A stretch of DNA of 64,000 nt from Blastocatellia bacterium (GTDB lineage Bacteria > Acidobacteriota > Blastocatellia > UBA7656 > JADIYM01). Location: NCBI GenBank assembly GCA_016705245.1, contig JADIYM010000010.1, positions 119,691 through 183,690 of the forward strand, given 5' to 3'. Positions 34,915 to 43,598 of the stretch are shown here, piece after piece; within the stretch, counting starts at the first letter, position 1, and every line of letters begins with the position of its first letter. The translations under genes were made by a program, and so were the position numbers. The notes below the pieces were generated by a model that was not told the origin of the DNA, searched no databases, and saw only the letters and a list, made by a program, of their open reading frames with translations.

Positions 34915-36375
34915 CTATTTTGAAATGATGGCGTCGTAGAGTTTCTGCTGACGCAGCGCGGCTGCTCGGTAGACGTCCCGGCACGAGGCGTCGGGCAGGA
35001 CGGCCCGCCCCGGCAGTGGCGCTACGTCACCGAGGGCAAAACCCTCGTCGGTAGCCTCGATCGCGAGAAGCGCCGCGCCTCGACTCGAGCTCTCGGCACA
35101 GTCTGGAACGACGAGGGGCCGACCGAGGACGTCCGCGAGAATCCGGCACCAGGCCGGAGACGCGACGAGCGCGCCTCCCGAACCGACAATCTCCGCGGCC
35201 TCAGGGGCGACCTCCCGCAGGCGATCTGCAATGAGCTGGAAGCGAAAAGCGACCGATTCTAGCGCAGCCCGCAGGATCGCGACAGGGCTCGTGCCTAGCG
35301 TCAAGCCCGTAATGGTGCAACGCGCGTTGTCGGCCCATCCCGGACTTCGCTCGCCGGTCGCAAATGGCAGGATGGTGAGGCCGTGCCCGTCGGCCGGCAT
35401 GTCATCGACTCGCGCATCCAGGTCCGCGTCGAGCGCGAGGCCGACTGTCGCCGCAAGCCAGCGCACGACGGCGCCGCCTTCGCTCAGCGCGCCGCCGATG
35501 ACCCATCGCCGGGCGTCGATGCGGTAGGCGAACAGTCCCTCGGGGACATCGACGTTGCGGGCTTCCACGACGATGCGAAGCGCTCCGGACGTTCCGAGCG
35601 ACAAGGCCATCCGGTCCGGTCCGACGCACCCACTGCCGATCGTCGCGCACGCGCCATCGCCGATCGCCGCGAACCACGGAACGATCGCGATGGCGGGCCA
35701 CCGACGCGCATAGTCGCCCGCAAGCCCGACGGCTGGCGTATCGACGATCTCAGGCAGCTGCGAGCGCCTTATGCCCGCAAGCGCGAGGGCCGCGTCGTCC
35801 CAGTCGTTCGCGTTCGGATTGAAGAGTCCGCTTCCGGAGGCCATCGACGCGCCGGTCGAGACCACCCCGAAAAACCGCAATCGCATGTAGTCCGGGAACG
35901 ACAACCACGTCGCCACGGATCGGCTGACCGGCAACTCCTGCCCGGCGAGCCAGGCAAGACGGACGACCGGGTAGCTCGAGTGGAGCTCGGCGCCGGTTCG
36001 AGCGTGGAACGCCGCCGCATCCGTCGACGCACGCAGGCGGGTCGCGACGGCTCGGGCTCGAGTGTCGGCCCACGTCGTGACCGTGGTCACGGCGTGTCCT
36101 GCGTCATCAACGCCGACAAGGCTGTGCCAGAAACACGACGTGCCAACCGCGACGATTTCGCACGCGAGCACGCCCGCGCTGTCGAGCAGGCAGTCGAGCG
36201 CACTCTCGACCGCGTGCAGAAGGTCTTCGGCATCGAACTCCGCGGCGCCATCGGCCGACACCCGGAGCGACGTTGCCCTCGCGACGATCTCGCCGACCCG
36301 CACCCCGCGCTCGGTCCATAGCGACGCCCGAACGGACGAGGTCCCGACGTCGATGGCTAGAGCTACGGCCATCAT
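34915..36375 (-). CDS. FGGY-family carbohydrate kinase (probably gluconokinase)
   Basis: A 486-residue ATP-dependent sugar kinase with two actin-like halves. AIDVGTSSVRASLWTE at the N-terminus binds phosphate, AIGDGACATIGSGCVG matches the family region around the catalytic Asp, and SGGALVASPAWCRILADVL matches the C-terminal FGGY signature region. FHARTGAELHSSYPVVRLAW and FLSFPDY-like context favour gluconate over xylulose or glycerol, but this is inference. It sits directly upstream of transketolase with a neighbouring lactonase, so 6-phosphogluconate formation would make sense. Two adjacent ATG codons (36375, 36372) are both possible starts; no strong Shine-Dalgarno is seen. Confidence 0.88.
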   Translation of the reverse strand: MMAVALAIDVGTSSVRASLWTERGVRVGEIVARATSLRVSADGAAEFDAEDLLHAVESALDCLLDSAGVLACEIVAVGTSCFWHSLVGVDDAGHAVTTVTTWADTRARAVATRLRASTDAAAFHARTGAELHSSYPVVRLAWLAGQELPVSRSVATWLSFPDYMRLRFFGVVSTGASMASGSGLFNPNANDWDDAALALAGIRRSQLPEIVDTPAVGLAGDYARRWPAIAIVPWFAAIGDGACATIGSGCVGPDRMALSLGTSGALRIVVEARNVDVPEGLFAYRIDARRWVIGGALSEGGAVVRWLAATVGLALDADLDARVDDMPADGHGLTILPFATGERSPGWADNARCTITGLTLGTSPVAILRAALESVAFRFQLIADRLREVAPEAAEIVGSGGALVASPAWCRILADVLGRPLVVPDCAESSSRGAALLAIEATDEGFALGDVAPLPGRAVLPDASCRDVYRAAALRQQKLYDAIISK

Positions 36376-36441
36376 TCGAGGGAGTGGGATGAACGCAGTG
36401 CCCGGACGTCGGATGCCGCGCTCATCCCAGACCCCACACCT

Positions 36442-37959
36442 TCAGTTCGGACGCCGGTAGCTGAACGGTGCCGACAACGAGCCGGTTGTGTTCCGAACGC
36501 TGATCGAGACCGTCTGTCCGGGCGCAATCTGAGCCGAGCCGGACTTGGCCTGCAACTTCGTCGTCGGGAACTTCTTGTTGTTCTTCGTGTCGTTCAGCAC
36601 TGTCCCGTTGACGAGGATTTTCGCGCCGGCCTCGAAGCTCGAGCCGGTGACTATAAGCTTCGAACCCTTGATCTGCGCCGCCGTCACCGTCGGCACGAGT
36701 CCCTCCGGCGCGTTGAGCGTGGTGAAAATGCCCGTCTTGTCGGAGTTGTCCCCGGCGGTTGCCGCGAAGACGACCTTGCCGTCGTCATTGGCGATTCGAG
36801 ATGGACGGTTTGCCGTCAATGCAAAGATGCCGATCAAGCCGCTGACGTCGCCGGGCGCCGGATCGCCCTGCAGCACGATCGACGTCACCGCTCCCGTGAA
36901 GCGGTCCTTGGTCAGAAGTCCGGCCCCGCGGTCCGGGTCGCCCTGAATCGGAGCGAAGAAGTACAACGAGCCCTCGTCGTCAGCGGCAAGGCCGACGGCG
37001 AACGGACCGAAATTCACGGTGCCGACCGAACGTGGCGCGCCCATGCCGTTCGACACAAAGGTCGAGATACCGGTCAGGCTCGACATACGGATGCCCGGCG
37101 TCGACTGCAACATGAACGAGACTTCGGCCTCGTCATTGTCGGCGATGGTGATGTTCGGAAACGCATCGGCGCCGGCATCGATGCGAAGGAGGTTGCCGGT
37201 TCGTCCGGCGAAGAGGCCGCCGGGAACGGGTCCTCCATCGATCGTCGCTGCGAAGACGACGAGTCCGGAAGTACTCGAGGCAATCGTCGCGGGCGAAACG
37301 CCCCCGAAAACCCCGCCGCCCGGAGCGGCCAATCCGGTCGCGGCCACGACGTCGAACGTCCCGTCGGCATTGATGTGGAGCAGCGCCGAGTCGTTACTTC
37401 CCTGCACGGCGCTGTAGCCGACCTGGACGTAACAGCCTCCGAGTCCGTCAGCGGCGATCGACGGTCCGAGACTCGTGATCGTGTGGCCTCCCGGAATGGT
37501 GTTGCCAATGCGCGCAACGTCCTGGAGGACGCCGAACGAGTAACTGAGTACGCGATCGGCGCCACCGGCTCCGCCGGTTCGCGCAGTCAGATAGACATTG
37601 CCGAAGCGATCGGCCGCAAAGTGCTCGATGTCCTGAATCGTGCCTCCCCCGGGGGCAGGGGCGCCGACTCGTGTCACCGTTCGCAGAACCCGATTGCTTT
37701 CGGAAAAGACGGCATAGACACTCTGGCCGTTGAGCAGGACGTCGGAGCCGAAGACGATCGTGTTGCCGATGATCGACGGCAGTCCCTTCTGGACGACTCG
37801 CTCGATCGACGGCGTAAATACACCTCCACCCGGCGCGGCGTCGCCCGCCGCCGCCACTGTTCGCGCTCGAGACTGTGCAGTCGCCGTCGCCGCGACGGCG
37901 GAAATGGCGACGATCGCCAAAAGGCTGCGCATCCCGATTCTTCGCGGATTCCTCCCCAT
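36442..37959 (-). CDS. Secreted repetitive protein with C-terminal IPT/TIG-like domain
   Basis: An exported protein of 505 residues. Signal peptide about 10-29 (MRSLLAIVAISAVAATATAQ). Repeats carrying Gly-Asp-Ala-Ala-Pro-Gly-Gly-Gly motifs (GDAAPGGGVF, GAPAPGGGTI, GDPAPGDVSG) and FAADRFGNVYLTA suggest a beta-propeller like the choice-of-anchor proteins of Planctomycetes and Acidobacteria. The last 95 residues (PTVTAAQIKGSKLIVTGSSF onward) look like an IPT/TIG beta-sandwich. It carries neither module A nor B. ATG 37959 has AGGGGG upstream; the internal ATG at 37932 is an alternative. It lies 33 nt after the adenosyltransferase gene and may be cotranscribed with it. Confidence 0.78.
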   Translation of the reverse strand: MGRNPRRIGMRSLLAIVAISAVAATATAQSRARTVAAAGDAAPGGGVFTPSIERVVQKGLPSIIGNTIVFGSDVLLNGQSVYAVFSESNRVLRTVTRVGAPAPGGGTIQDIEHFAADRFGNVYLTARTGGAGGADRVLSYSFGVLQDVARIGNTIPGGHTITSLGPSIAADGLGGCYVQVGYSAVQGSNDSALLHINADGTFDVVAATGLAAPGGGVFGGVSPATIASSTSGLVVFAATIDGGPVPGGLFAGRTGNLLRIDAGADAFPNITIADNDEAEVSFMLQSTPGIRMSSLTGISTFVSNGMGAPRSVGTVNFGPFAVGLAADDEGSLYFFAPIQGDPDRGAGLLTKDRFTGAVTSIVLQGDPAPGDVSGLIGIFALTANRPSRIANDDGKVVFAATAGDNSDKTGIFTTLNAPEGLVPTVTAAQIKGSKLIVTGSSFEAGAKILVNGTVLNDTKNNKKFPTTKLQAKSGSAQIAPGQTVSISVRNTTGSLSAPFSYRRPN

Positions 37960-37992
37960 GAAACAGGCCCCCTTGTGTCGATGCGGACGCGG

Positions 37993-38565
37993 TTACCAGG
38001 CCCGCGACCACTTTGGTCCGCCACCGGTCCGGAGTGCCGAGTCGACGCCCGCGCGCGTTTCGAGCACGCGACCGAGTAGCCACAGCAGATCGGACAGGCG
38101 GTTCACATACGCCAGAACGTTGGCGTCTTCGAGTTCTTCGTTCTCGACGAGTCGCACGATGTGCCGTTCAGCTCGACGGCAGACCGTCCGCGCCACGTCA
38201 AAGGCAGCGGCCGCCGAGTGATCTCCGGGCAGGGCCCAGTCAGTCAGAATCCCCGGCATGGCCTCGATCCGATCGACGTGTGCGCCGAGCGCCTCGACCA
38301 TCTCCGCAGTGACTGGCGCCGGCCCCTTGTGACGGGTCTCGGGGTCGGTCGCAACGGCAGCGCACACGGAGAACAGTTCCTTCTGTACGGACTTCGAGAT
38401 CTCGACGACCTCGCTGTCGTCCGTGATCGAGCGGGCGAAGCCGATGGCGGCGCCGAGCTCGTCGAGTGTGCCGTAGGCCTCGACGCGGAGGTCGCTCTTC
38501 GAGACGCGTGTGCCTCCGATGAGTCCCGTCGTTCCGTCGTCGCCGTGTTTCGTCGCAATGCTCAT
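37993..38565 (-). CDS. Cob(I)alamin adenosyltransferase (PduO type)
   Basis: This 190-residue enzyme transfers the adenosyl group of ATP to cob(I)alamin, making coenzyme B12. The N-terminal TKHGDDGTTGLIGGTRVSK is the ATP-binding signature of the PduO/MMAB family, and CRRAERHIVRL, YVNRLSDLLWLLGR are the conserved C-terminal helices. Start ATG 38565 agrees with family length; AGGAGG lies about 12 nt upstream. No other cobalamin genes or B12 riboswitch are nearby, so it probably serves a salvaged cofactor. Confidence 0.93.
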   Translation of the reverse strand: MSIATKHGDDGTTGLIGGTRVSKSDLRVEAYGTLDELGAAIGFARSITDDSEVVEISKSVQKELFSVCAAVATDPETRHKGPAPVTAEMVEALGAHVDRIEAMPGILTDWALPGDHSAAAAFDVARTVCRRAERHIVRLVENEELEDANVLAYVNRLSDLLWLLGRVLETRAGVDSALRTGGGPKWSRAW

Positions 38566-38607
38566 GAGAGATCCATGCCTCCTCGCGCCCATCGCCTCAA
38601 CCAAAAC

Positions 38608-38636
38608 ACCTTAGTCGGCGAGGATGGCCCGGTCAA
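38608..38636 (-). promoter_or_regulatory. Promoter of the adenosyltransferase gene
   Basis: On the reverse strand TTGACC (38636-38631), a 17-nt spacer and TAAGGT (38613-38608); start near 38601 gives a short leader with GGAGG. Confidence 0.6.
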
Positions 38637-39035
38637 GGTACGCGCATGCGGTCGATTCGGAGGTCGAATCGCTCTTTCATCGGCGATCCAGACCGGTTAC
38701 GCTGCGCCCTCCGAATGAGCTCTCCTCAAAGCGTCAAACTCAGGCCCGCGAAGGTCCCGCCAGTCCTCTTTGTTGCGGTATCACGCAGGGCAATGCGACT
38801 GGCGATCAAGACCGGAACCCTCGTTCGAATCAGCGGCAAGCCGCTCGCGATGTTCGAGAGCGTGCGTCGTGCGACGAAGCGAACCGCGAGCGACTCGAAG
38901 GTGATTCTGCGCATATCGGCCAGGGCTGCCGCCGAGCGGGGGAGCCGATTCTATGAACGCGGGCGAGGTCGCTATGACTGTCACAGTGTTCCGCTGAAAT
39001 TCGCGGCGTGCCCGCATCTCCCGTCGTCGATCGAC

Positions 39036-39467
39036 GTGCCGAGGATCGATGCCGCGGGTGGCATCGTCGTGACCTCAGGCGCCCGGCCTCGCGTGTTGCT
39101 CCTGCTGAAGAAATCCGGCTCGTCGGAACGCTGGGTGCTCCCCAAGGGCAAGCGTGGACGATCGGAGAACCGTCGAATGGCAGCCAGGCGCGAGGTTCTC
39201 GAGGAAAGCGGGCTTGCTCGCGTCGACGTCGGGCCGTTCCTCCTTCGGGAACACTACTTCGACCGCGAGCGCGGAAAGATGGTTTTCAAGGAAGTCAGCT
39301 ACTACCTGATGAGGTGTCCGAGGGGCCGAACCCGGCTCAAGCCGAAGCGGGCCGAAGGGTTCACGAGAGGACAGTGGGCGTCGTTCCGGGCGGCGCTGTC
39401 GTCCACGGACCCGGTCCGGGCGCACCACTCGATTTTGAAGGCACGGGACGCAGTCGGAGCCTCGTAG
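39036..39467 (+). CDS. Nudix hydrolase (diadenosine/diphosphoinositol polyphosphate type)
   Basis: About 143 residues from the GTG at 39036. DAAGGIVV opens the fold and WVLPKGKRGRSENRRMAARR with EVLEESGLA is a complete Nudix box, the WVLPKG form being typical of Ap4A and diphosphoinositol-polyphosphate hydrolases. The frame is open back to an ATG at 38646. The extra 130 codons (with ATGs at 38715 and 38793) encode Arg-rich, low-complexity sequence with no recognisable fold or clear ribosome-binding site, so I favour the short form, though the start is uncertain. It is isolated from other genes by a repeat-rich gap. Confidence 0.75.
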   Translation: MPRIDAAGGIVVTSGARPRVLLLLKKSGSSERWVLPKGKRGRSENRRMAARREVLEESGLARVDVGPFLLREHYFDRERGKMVFKEVSYYLMRCPRGRTRLKPKRAEGFTRGQWASFRAALSSTDPVRAHHSILKARDAVGAS

Positions 39468-39602
39468 GCCACTGATTCACAGAGAGGGCACCACCAGAAT
39501 TCGACGCAGTGGATCGCTGAAGGCTTGATACCTGCGAGATGTCGCAACGATCGATATCGCGACCAACCTGCAGGATTCCGGAACATCGCCGAAGGCGCTC
39601 AT

Positions 39603-39922
39603 CGACCGCGGAGCGGTCGAAAATCGACCGCGGAGCGGTCGAAGGAAATAGCCGTGGGTCGCGGGGGCGAGTGCAACGAGCACACGCGACCCGCGGTACC
39701 GCCGCCCACCTCGGTCCGACCGCGGAGCGTCGCTCGTCAATCCCAGAGATAACGTGCGTCGTAGGCGATGCCGCGCCCGTCGTCGTGTTGCTTGCCATTC
39801 AGAAACAATGGACCGCTCCGCGGTCGCCGCGCTCTGGGTGGAGGGACCGCGGGTCGCACGAGGGCTCGTTGCACTCGCCCCCGTGCGACCCACGGCTATT
39901 TCCTTCGACCGCTCCGCGGTCG
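39603..39922. repeat. Palindrome array with 85-nt inverted arms
   Basis: Arms 39625-39709 and 39838-39922 are near-perfect inverse copies (left arm begins CGACCGCGGAGCGGTCGAAG). Each ends in the small palindrome CGACCGC-GGA-GCGGTCG, which also occurs at 39603-39619 and, shortened, near 39718 and 39811. There is no open reading frame with coding character. It occupies the centre of the 909-nt gap between genes; apart from R2 copy c and a promoter nothing else was recognised there. Confidence 0.85.
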
Positions 39923-40038
39923 TCGAGCCCGAAGAATCGTGGAGTGGCACAGCGTCACGTACGGGGTGCTACTTCAACCAAACAGTGGACTAGGCCTTGT
40001 GGAAAGTCGCCCATCGTGGGAATTGACGACCTCAGCAT

Positions 40039-40170
40039 CAGAACCGCGAGCAGTAGCGAGCGGGCCGGCGGACGGTCGAACGGCTCCAAACCTTTCCGTC
40101 CATCCGCAACGACGAGTCTGCGGCTACACGAACTGTCCGCAGTCCTGTTGCGTTACCGCTCGCGGTTCTG
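40039..40170. repeat. Inverted repeat, family R2 (copy c)
   Basis: CAGAACCGCGAGCAGTAGCG and AGCGGGCCGGCGGAC face GTCCGCAG and GTTACCGCTCGCGGTTCTG. Confidence 0.8.
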
Positions 40171-40290
40171 ACACATGCGACGATGTAGCCACCGTTCCGG
40201 AACCTGCCTGAATCGCATCGACCAGTCCACTGACACTACCGCCTGCCATTTGATTTGCCACTTGCCCGTATTCGTCGTCAAAATATCTTG

Positions 40291-40319
40291 TTGACTCTAC
40301 TCCATACCGGCAGTAGGCT
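40291..40319 (+). promoter_or_regulatory. Promoter of the 40377 gene
   Basis: TTGACT (40291-40296), a 17-nt spacer and TAGGCT (40314-40319). The -10 box has the same TAGG form as those of the leaderless genes, but here a leader of about 50 nt with GGAGG follows. Confidence 0.62.
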
Positions 40320-40376
40320 TCGGCCTATTCCCCGTTCGGTAAATTTTCGGAAAAAGTCTTTGGAGGATCCAACTAC

Positions 40377-40808
40377 ATGAGGAAAGCTGTCGTTTCACTT
40401 GCCGCCGTTCTGATGATGCTCGCTTCGATTGGTTCGGTCTCTGCGGCTCCGCCGATTTCGAGCTCCGGATCGAACAGCAAGGTCAGCATCTCGGTCGACG
40501 GCCCGACGGTTGTCACTGCCGGCGGGACTGCTCGTTTTACCGGAACGATCACGTTGGTCAATGACGGGACGGCCGCACGCAAGCCGGTCGTCTTCAACAT
40601 GGCGCTTCTTTCGGAAGATGGCCCGGTCGCCCGTATCCCGCTGCGAAGCGGTGTCAAGACCATGACTGCTGGCCGTACCAAGACCGCGGTTCGCTCGCTG
40701 ACGATCAACGAGCGTGCCCGTCCGGGTCAGTACTTCATCGTTCTCGACGTCACGGTCGACGGCGAGACGCTCACGGTTGGCCTCCCGCTCGAGATCAAGA
40801 GCAAGTAG
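40377..40808 (+). CDS. Small secreted Ig-like protein
   Basis: A 143-residue exported protein. Signal peptide 1-23 (ending GSVSA), then a single beta-sandwich domain (about 35-143) in which VTAGGTARFTGTITLVNDGT and RPGQYFIVLDVTVDGETLTV give the alternating strands typical of Ig-like or CARDB-like folds. There are no cysteines in the mature part and no anchoring signal. It has a good promoter, GGAGG 11 nt before the ATG and a terminator hairpin, so it is a self-contained and possibly highly expressed unit. Function unknown. Confidence 0.82.
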   Translation: MRKAVVSLAAVLMMLASIGSVSAAPPISSSGSNSKVSISVDGPTVVTAGGTARFTGTITLVNDGTAARKPVVFNMALLSEDGPVARIPLRSGVKTMTAGRTKTAVRSLTINERARPGQYFIVLDVTVDGETLTVGLPLEIKSK

Positions 40809-40855
40809 TTCTCCTCCCCAATTCGCAGTTTGCCATCCTGGCGATCTGAACGAGT

Positions 40856-40879
40856 GGGCCGGTCCTTCGGGGCCGGCCC
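40856..40879 (+). terminator. Hairpin terminator of the 40377 gene
   Basis: GGGCCGG pairs with CCGGCCC; followed by TTCGTGCG. Same GGCCCTTCG style as the other terminators here. Confidence 0.6.
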
Positions 40880-40986
40880 TTCGTGCGTCCGGGGTCAGAC
40901 ATCACTCGCTTCTGGCATCGGGCGGCGGGGCTGTGTTTTACTGACGAGTCCTCGTTTGTCCCACTTCCCTCAGGAGAGACATTGCC

Positions 40987-43362
40987 GTGCATCACGCCGC
41001 CCGTTTAGTCACCGTCGCGGTGATTTCCGCGCTTGCCATTGCCGTCACACCCGCATCACCACGGTCTGACGATGAACGCCAGGCGACTGGCCCGTACTAC
41101 TACAACGCCGGGCGACGCGTGCCGATCGTGGCCTCGACGACCCGGGTCGTCCTGAGGACGACCACCGCATCGAAGACCGGCCAGCTGGTGCAGTCCGTCG
41201 AATCTATTCCGGGCGTCGTCTCTGTCCGCGACATAAAGGCTGGTGGCATCGTCGAAGTCCGAGTGGGAAGCACGGCCTCCCTACCATCGGGACTGGCCTC
41301 GGCCAGTCGGGCGGAGGGCGCGACAATGCTCCCCGTCTTCTACGAACCCGGCGTCGAACGGGACCAGTCGACACTTTTCGTGACGGACGACCTGCTCGTG
41401 CAGTTCCGTGTCGACGTTACGCGTGACGAGATCGACGCGACGCTCGCCGTGCACGGCCTGTCGATTCTCGAACCGCTGAAATATGCGCCGAACGGCTTCC
41501 ACTTGCGCGTGAACTCTGCCGACATGGGCCGCCACGCACTTACCGTGGCCAACGCGCTCTTCGAGTCCGGTCGATGCGTCTTCGCGCATCCGGACTTCCT
41601 CGCCTACCGGAAACTCCAGTTCATCCCGAACGACACGCGGTTCGTCGACCAGTGGCACCTCAAGAACACCGGCCAGGGCGGCGGATTGGTTGGCGCGGAC
41701 GTGAAGGCCGAGCAGGCCTGGGACATCACCCAGGGCAGCACTTCGATCTCCGTCGCCGTGGCCGACACCGGCATCGACTGGCACCACGAGGACCTCGAGG
41801 TGACGATGGACGGCGGCGTGGCGAAGATTCACGACCCCCGCGACGTCGTGCACTCAGACAACGACCCCTTCCCGCAGGTGGTCGATGCGGACCGCTCGCA
41901 CGGTACCGCGGCCAGCGGCGTGTCTGTCGCATACGGCAACAACAGCCTTGGCGTCTCGGGCATCGCGCCGAAGTGCCGCCTCGTCCCGATTCAGCTCTAT
42001 GCAGAGTCGACCTTCACTCCCAATGCGACCGAGGCAGCGGCGTTCACCTGGGCCGCGGACCACGCCGACGTCATGTCGAACAGCTGGGGACCGGACAACA
42101 CCGGCACGGCGCTGCCTGACGCCACGCGTACCGCCATGGACTACTGTGCCACGAACGGGCGCGGAGGCAAGGGGACGGTCATCTTCTTTGCCGCGGGCAA
42201 CAGCAACATCAACAACGACACGAACAGCAACAACACGTACGCCTCCTACTCCGGCGTCGTGTCGGTGGCGGCAACGACGAACTCCGACGTGAAATCGGGC
42301 TACAGCAGCTTCGGTCCGTCGACGTCGATCGCGGCTCCATCGAGCGGCGGCTCGCGGTCGATCGTGACGACCGACGTCACGGGCTCGGTCGGCTACAGTT
42401 CCGGGAACTACACGACGACATTCGGCGGCACATCGTCCGCATGCCCGCTCGCAGCCGGCGTCGGTGCGCTCGTGCTCTCCGCGAACCCGAACCTGACGTG
42501 GCGGCAAGTGAAGATGGTGCTCGAGCAGTCGGCCGACAAGATCGATCCCGGATTCGGCGCCTACGACGCACAGGGCAAGAGCCTCTACTACGGCTACGGT
42601 CGCGTGAACGCTCTGCGTGCCGTCCAGCTGGCGTTGGCCGGCGGCCCCGACACGCCGGGACTCTACAACGGTGGAACGTTCTTCATCCGCAATTCCAGTT
42701 CCCCGGGACTTGCCGCGAGCGCATTCACGTTCGGCGCAGGCACGCCGAACATCCGCCCACTCACCGCGGACTGGGATGGCAATGCGTCGGGAACCATCGG
42801 GATCTACGACACAAATACGGGGACATTCTTCCTGAAGAACTCGAACGGCGGCGGCGGGGCTGACATGGTTTTCGGCTTTGGACCGGCGGGGGCTACCCCG
42901 GTTGCAGGTGACTGGGACGGCAGCGGCACCGACACGATTGGAATCTACATTCCCGCCACCGGGACGTTCTTTCTCAAGAATACGAACTCGCCCGGCGGCG
43001 CGGACCTGGCGTTCCAGTTCGGGCCATCGGCATCGACGCTGATTCCAGTCGCCGGCGACTGGGACGGCAACGGGACCGATACCGTGGGGCTGTACGATCC
43101 GGCGACCGGGAACTTCTTCCTCCGCAACTCGAACACCCCTGGGGCGGCGAACCTCGTCTTCTCGTTCGGCGCCGGCGGCGCTGGCTTCGTGCCGGTGACG
43201 GGAGACTGGAACAACGACGGCGTGGACTCGATCGGGATCTACGCTCCGTCGACGGGTGCTTTCTTCGTGCGCAACGCGACGACCTCCGGACCGGCCGACT
43301 GGATCTACACGTTCGGGGTGGGCTCGGCGACACCGCTCGTCGCGAACTGGGACGGGTTTTAG
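40987..43362 (+). CDS. Secreted subtilisin-like serine protease with module B
   Basis: An exported S8-family protease of 791 residues. Signal peptide about 1-25, pro-region about 30-220, catalytic domain about 230-560. The triad is complete: Asp260 in VADTGIDWHHED, His305 in SHGTAASG, Ser483 in GGTSSACPLAAG; the oxyanion Asn lies in FFAAGNSN. The C-terminus (about 562-791) is five module B repeats (GDWDGNGTDTVGLYDPATG, FFLRNSN), ending NWDGF. It starts at GTG with AGGAGA about 10 nt upstream. Together with the metallopeptidase at 26629 it suggests extracellular protein degradation, both enzymes carrying the same C-terminal module. Confidence 0.93.
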   Translation: MHHAARLVTVAVISALAIAVTPASPRSDDERQATGPYYYNAGRRVPIVASTTRVVLRTTTASKTGQLVQSVESIPGVVSVRDIKAGGIVEVRVGSTASLPSGLASASRAEGATMLPVFYEPGVERDQSTLFVTDDLLVQFRVDVTRDEIDATLAVHGLSILEPLKYAPNGFHLRVNSADMGRHALTVANALFESGRCVFAHPDFLAYRKLQFIPNDTRFVDQWHLKNTGQGGGLVGADVKAEQAWDITQGSTSISVAVADTGIDWHHEDLEVTMDGGVAKIHDPRDVVHSDNDPFPQVVDADRSHGTAASGVSVAYGNNSLGVSGIAPKCRLVPIQLYAESTFTPNATEAAAFTWAADHADVMSNSWGPDNTGTALPDATRTAMDYCATNGRGGKGTVIFFAAGNSNINNDTNSNNTYASYSGVVSVAATTNSDVKSGYSSFGPSTSIAAPSSGGSRSIVTTDVTGSVGYSSGNYTTTFGGTSSACPLAAGVGALVLSANPNLTWRQVKMVLEQSADKIDPGFGAYDAQGKSLYYGYGRVNALRAVQLALAGGPDTPGLYNGGTFFIRNSSSPGLAASAFTFGAGTPNIRPLTADWDGNASGTIGIYDTNTGTFFLKNSNGGGGADMVFGFGPAGATPVAGDWDGSGTDTIGIYIPATGTFFLKNTNSPGGADLAFQFGPSASTLIPVAGDWDGNGTDTVGLYDPATGNFFLRNSNTPGAANLVFSFGAGGAGFVPVTGDWNNDGVDSIGIYAPSTGAFFVRNATTSGPADWIYTFGVGSATPLVANWDGF

Positions 43363-43368
43363 AGGCGT

Positions 43369-43415
43369 GAGAGTGGACAGGATTACAGGATAATCCTGAA
43401 ATCCTGTCCACTCTC
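43369..43415 (+). terminator. Long hairpin, family R3 (copy a)
   Basis: GAGAGTGGACAGGATT and its complement AATCCTGTCCACTCTC close a palindrome with inner ACAGGATAATCCTG. It lies just after the protease stop; the same core follows the next gene. Confidence 0.7.
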
Positions 43416-43454
43416 CCCCGCTTTTCGGTTTCCCGCTCCTCCAATTTCGTCTAT

Positions 43455-43488
43455 TGTGTCGAAGCCATTCGACACACGTTCGTGTCGA
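43455..43488 (+). promoter_or_regulatory. Overlapping, mutually exclusive hairpins upstream of the 43599 gene
   Basis: TGTGTCGAA (43455-43463) can pair with TTCGACACA (43468-43476), but that second strand can instead pair with GTGTCGA (43482-43488). The two stems cannot form together. They lie 110-140 nt before the start codon. Confidence 0.4.
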
Positions 43489-43598
43489 TCTCTCTTCACA
43501 CATTTCCGTTCGAGAGTCGCGGGCCACGAGTGCCCGAGGCGTTGTGTCGAGTTGCGCTCGACCGTTGCGGCCTTGCGCGAGCTTCAGAGGAGTCCTAC

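Noticed and set aside
38646..39035. Long N-terminal extension of the second Nudix hydrolase
   Set aside because: Arg-rich sequence without fold or clear start; typical Nudix length is reached from the GTG at 39036, although the longer form cannot be excluded.
39603..39922. Possible CRISPR array
   Set aside because: The short repeats are palindromes at irregular spacing within two inverted arms, not direct repeats with unique spacers, and no cas genes are present.
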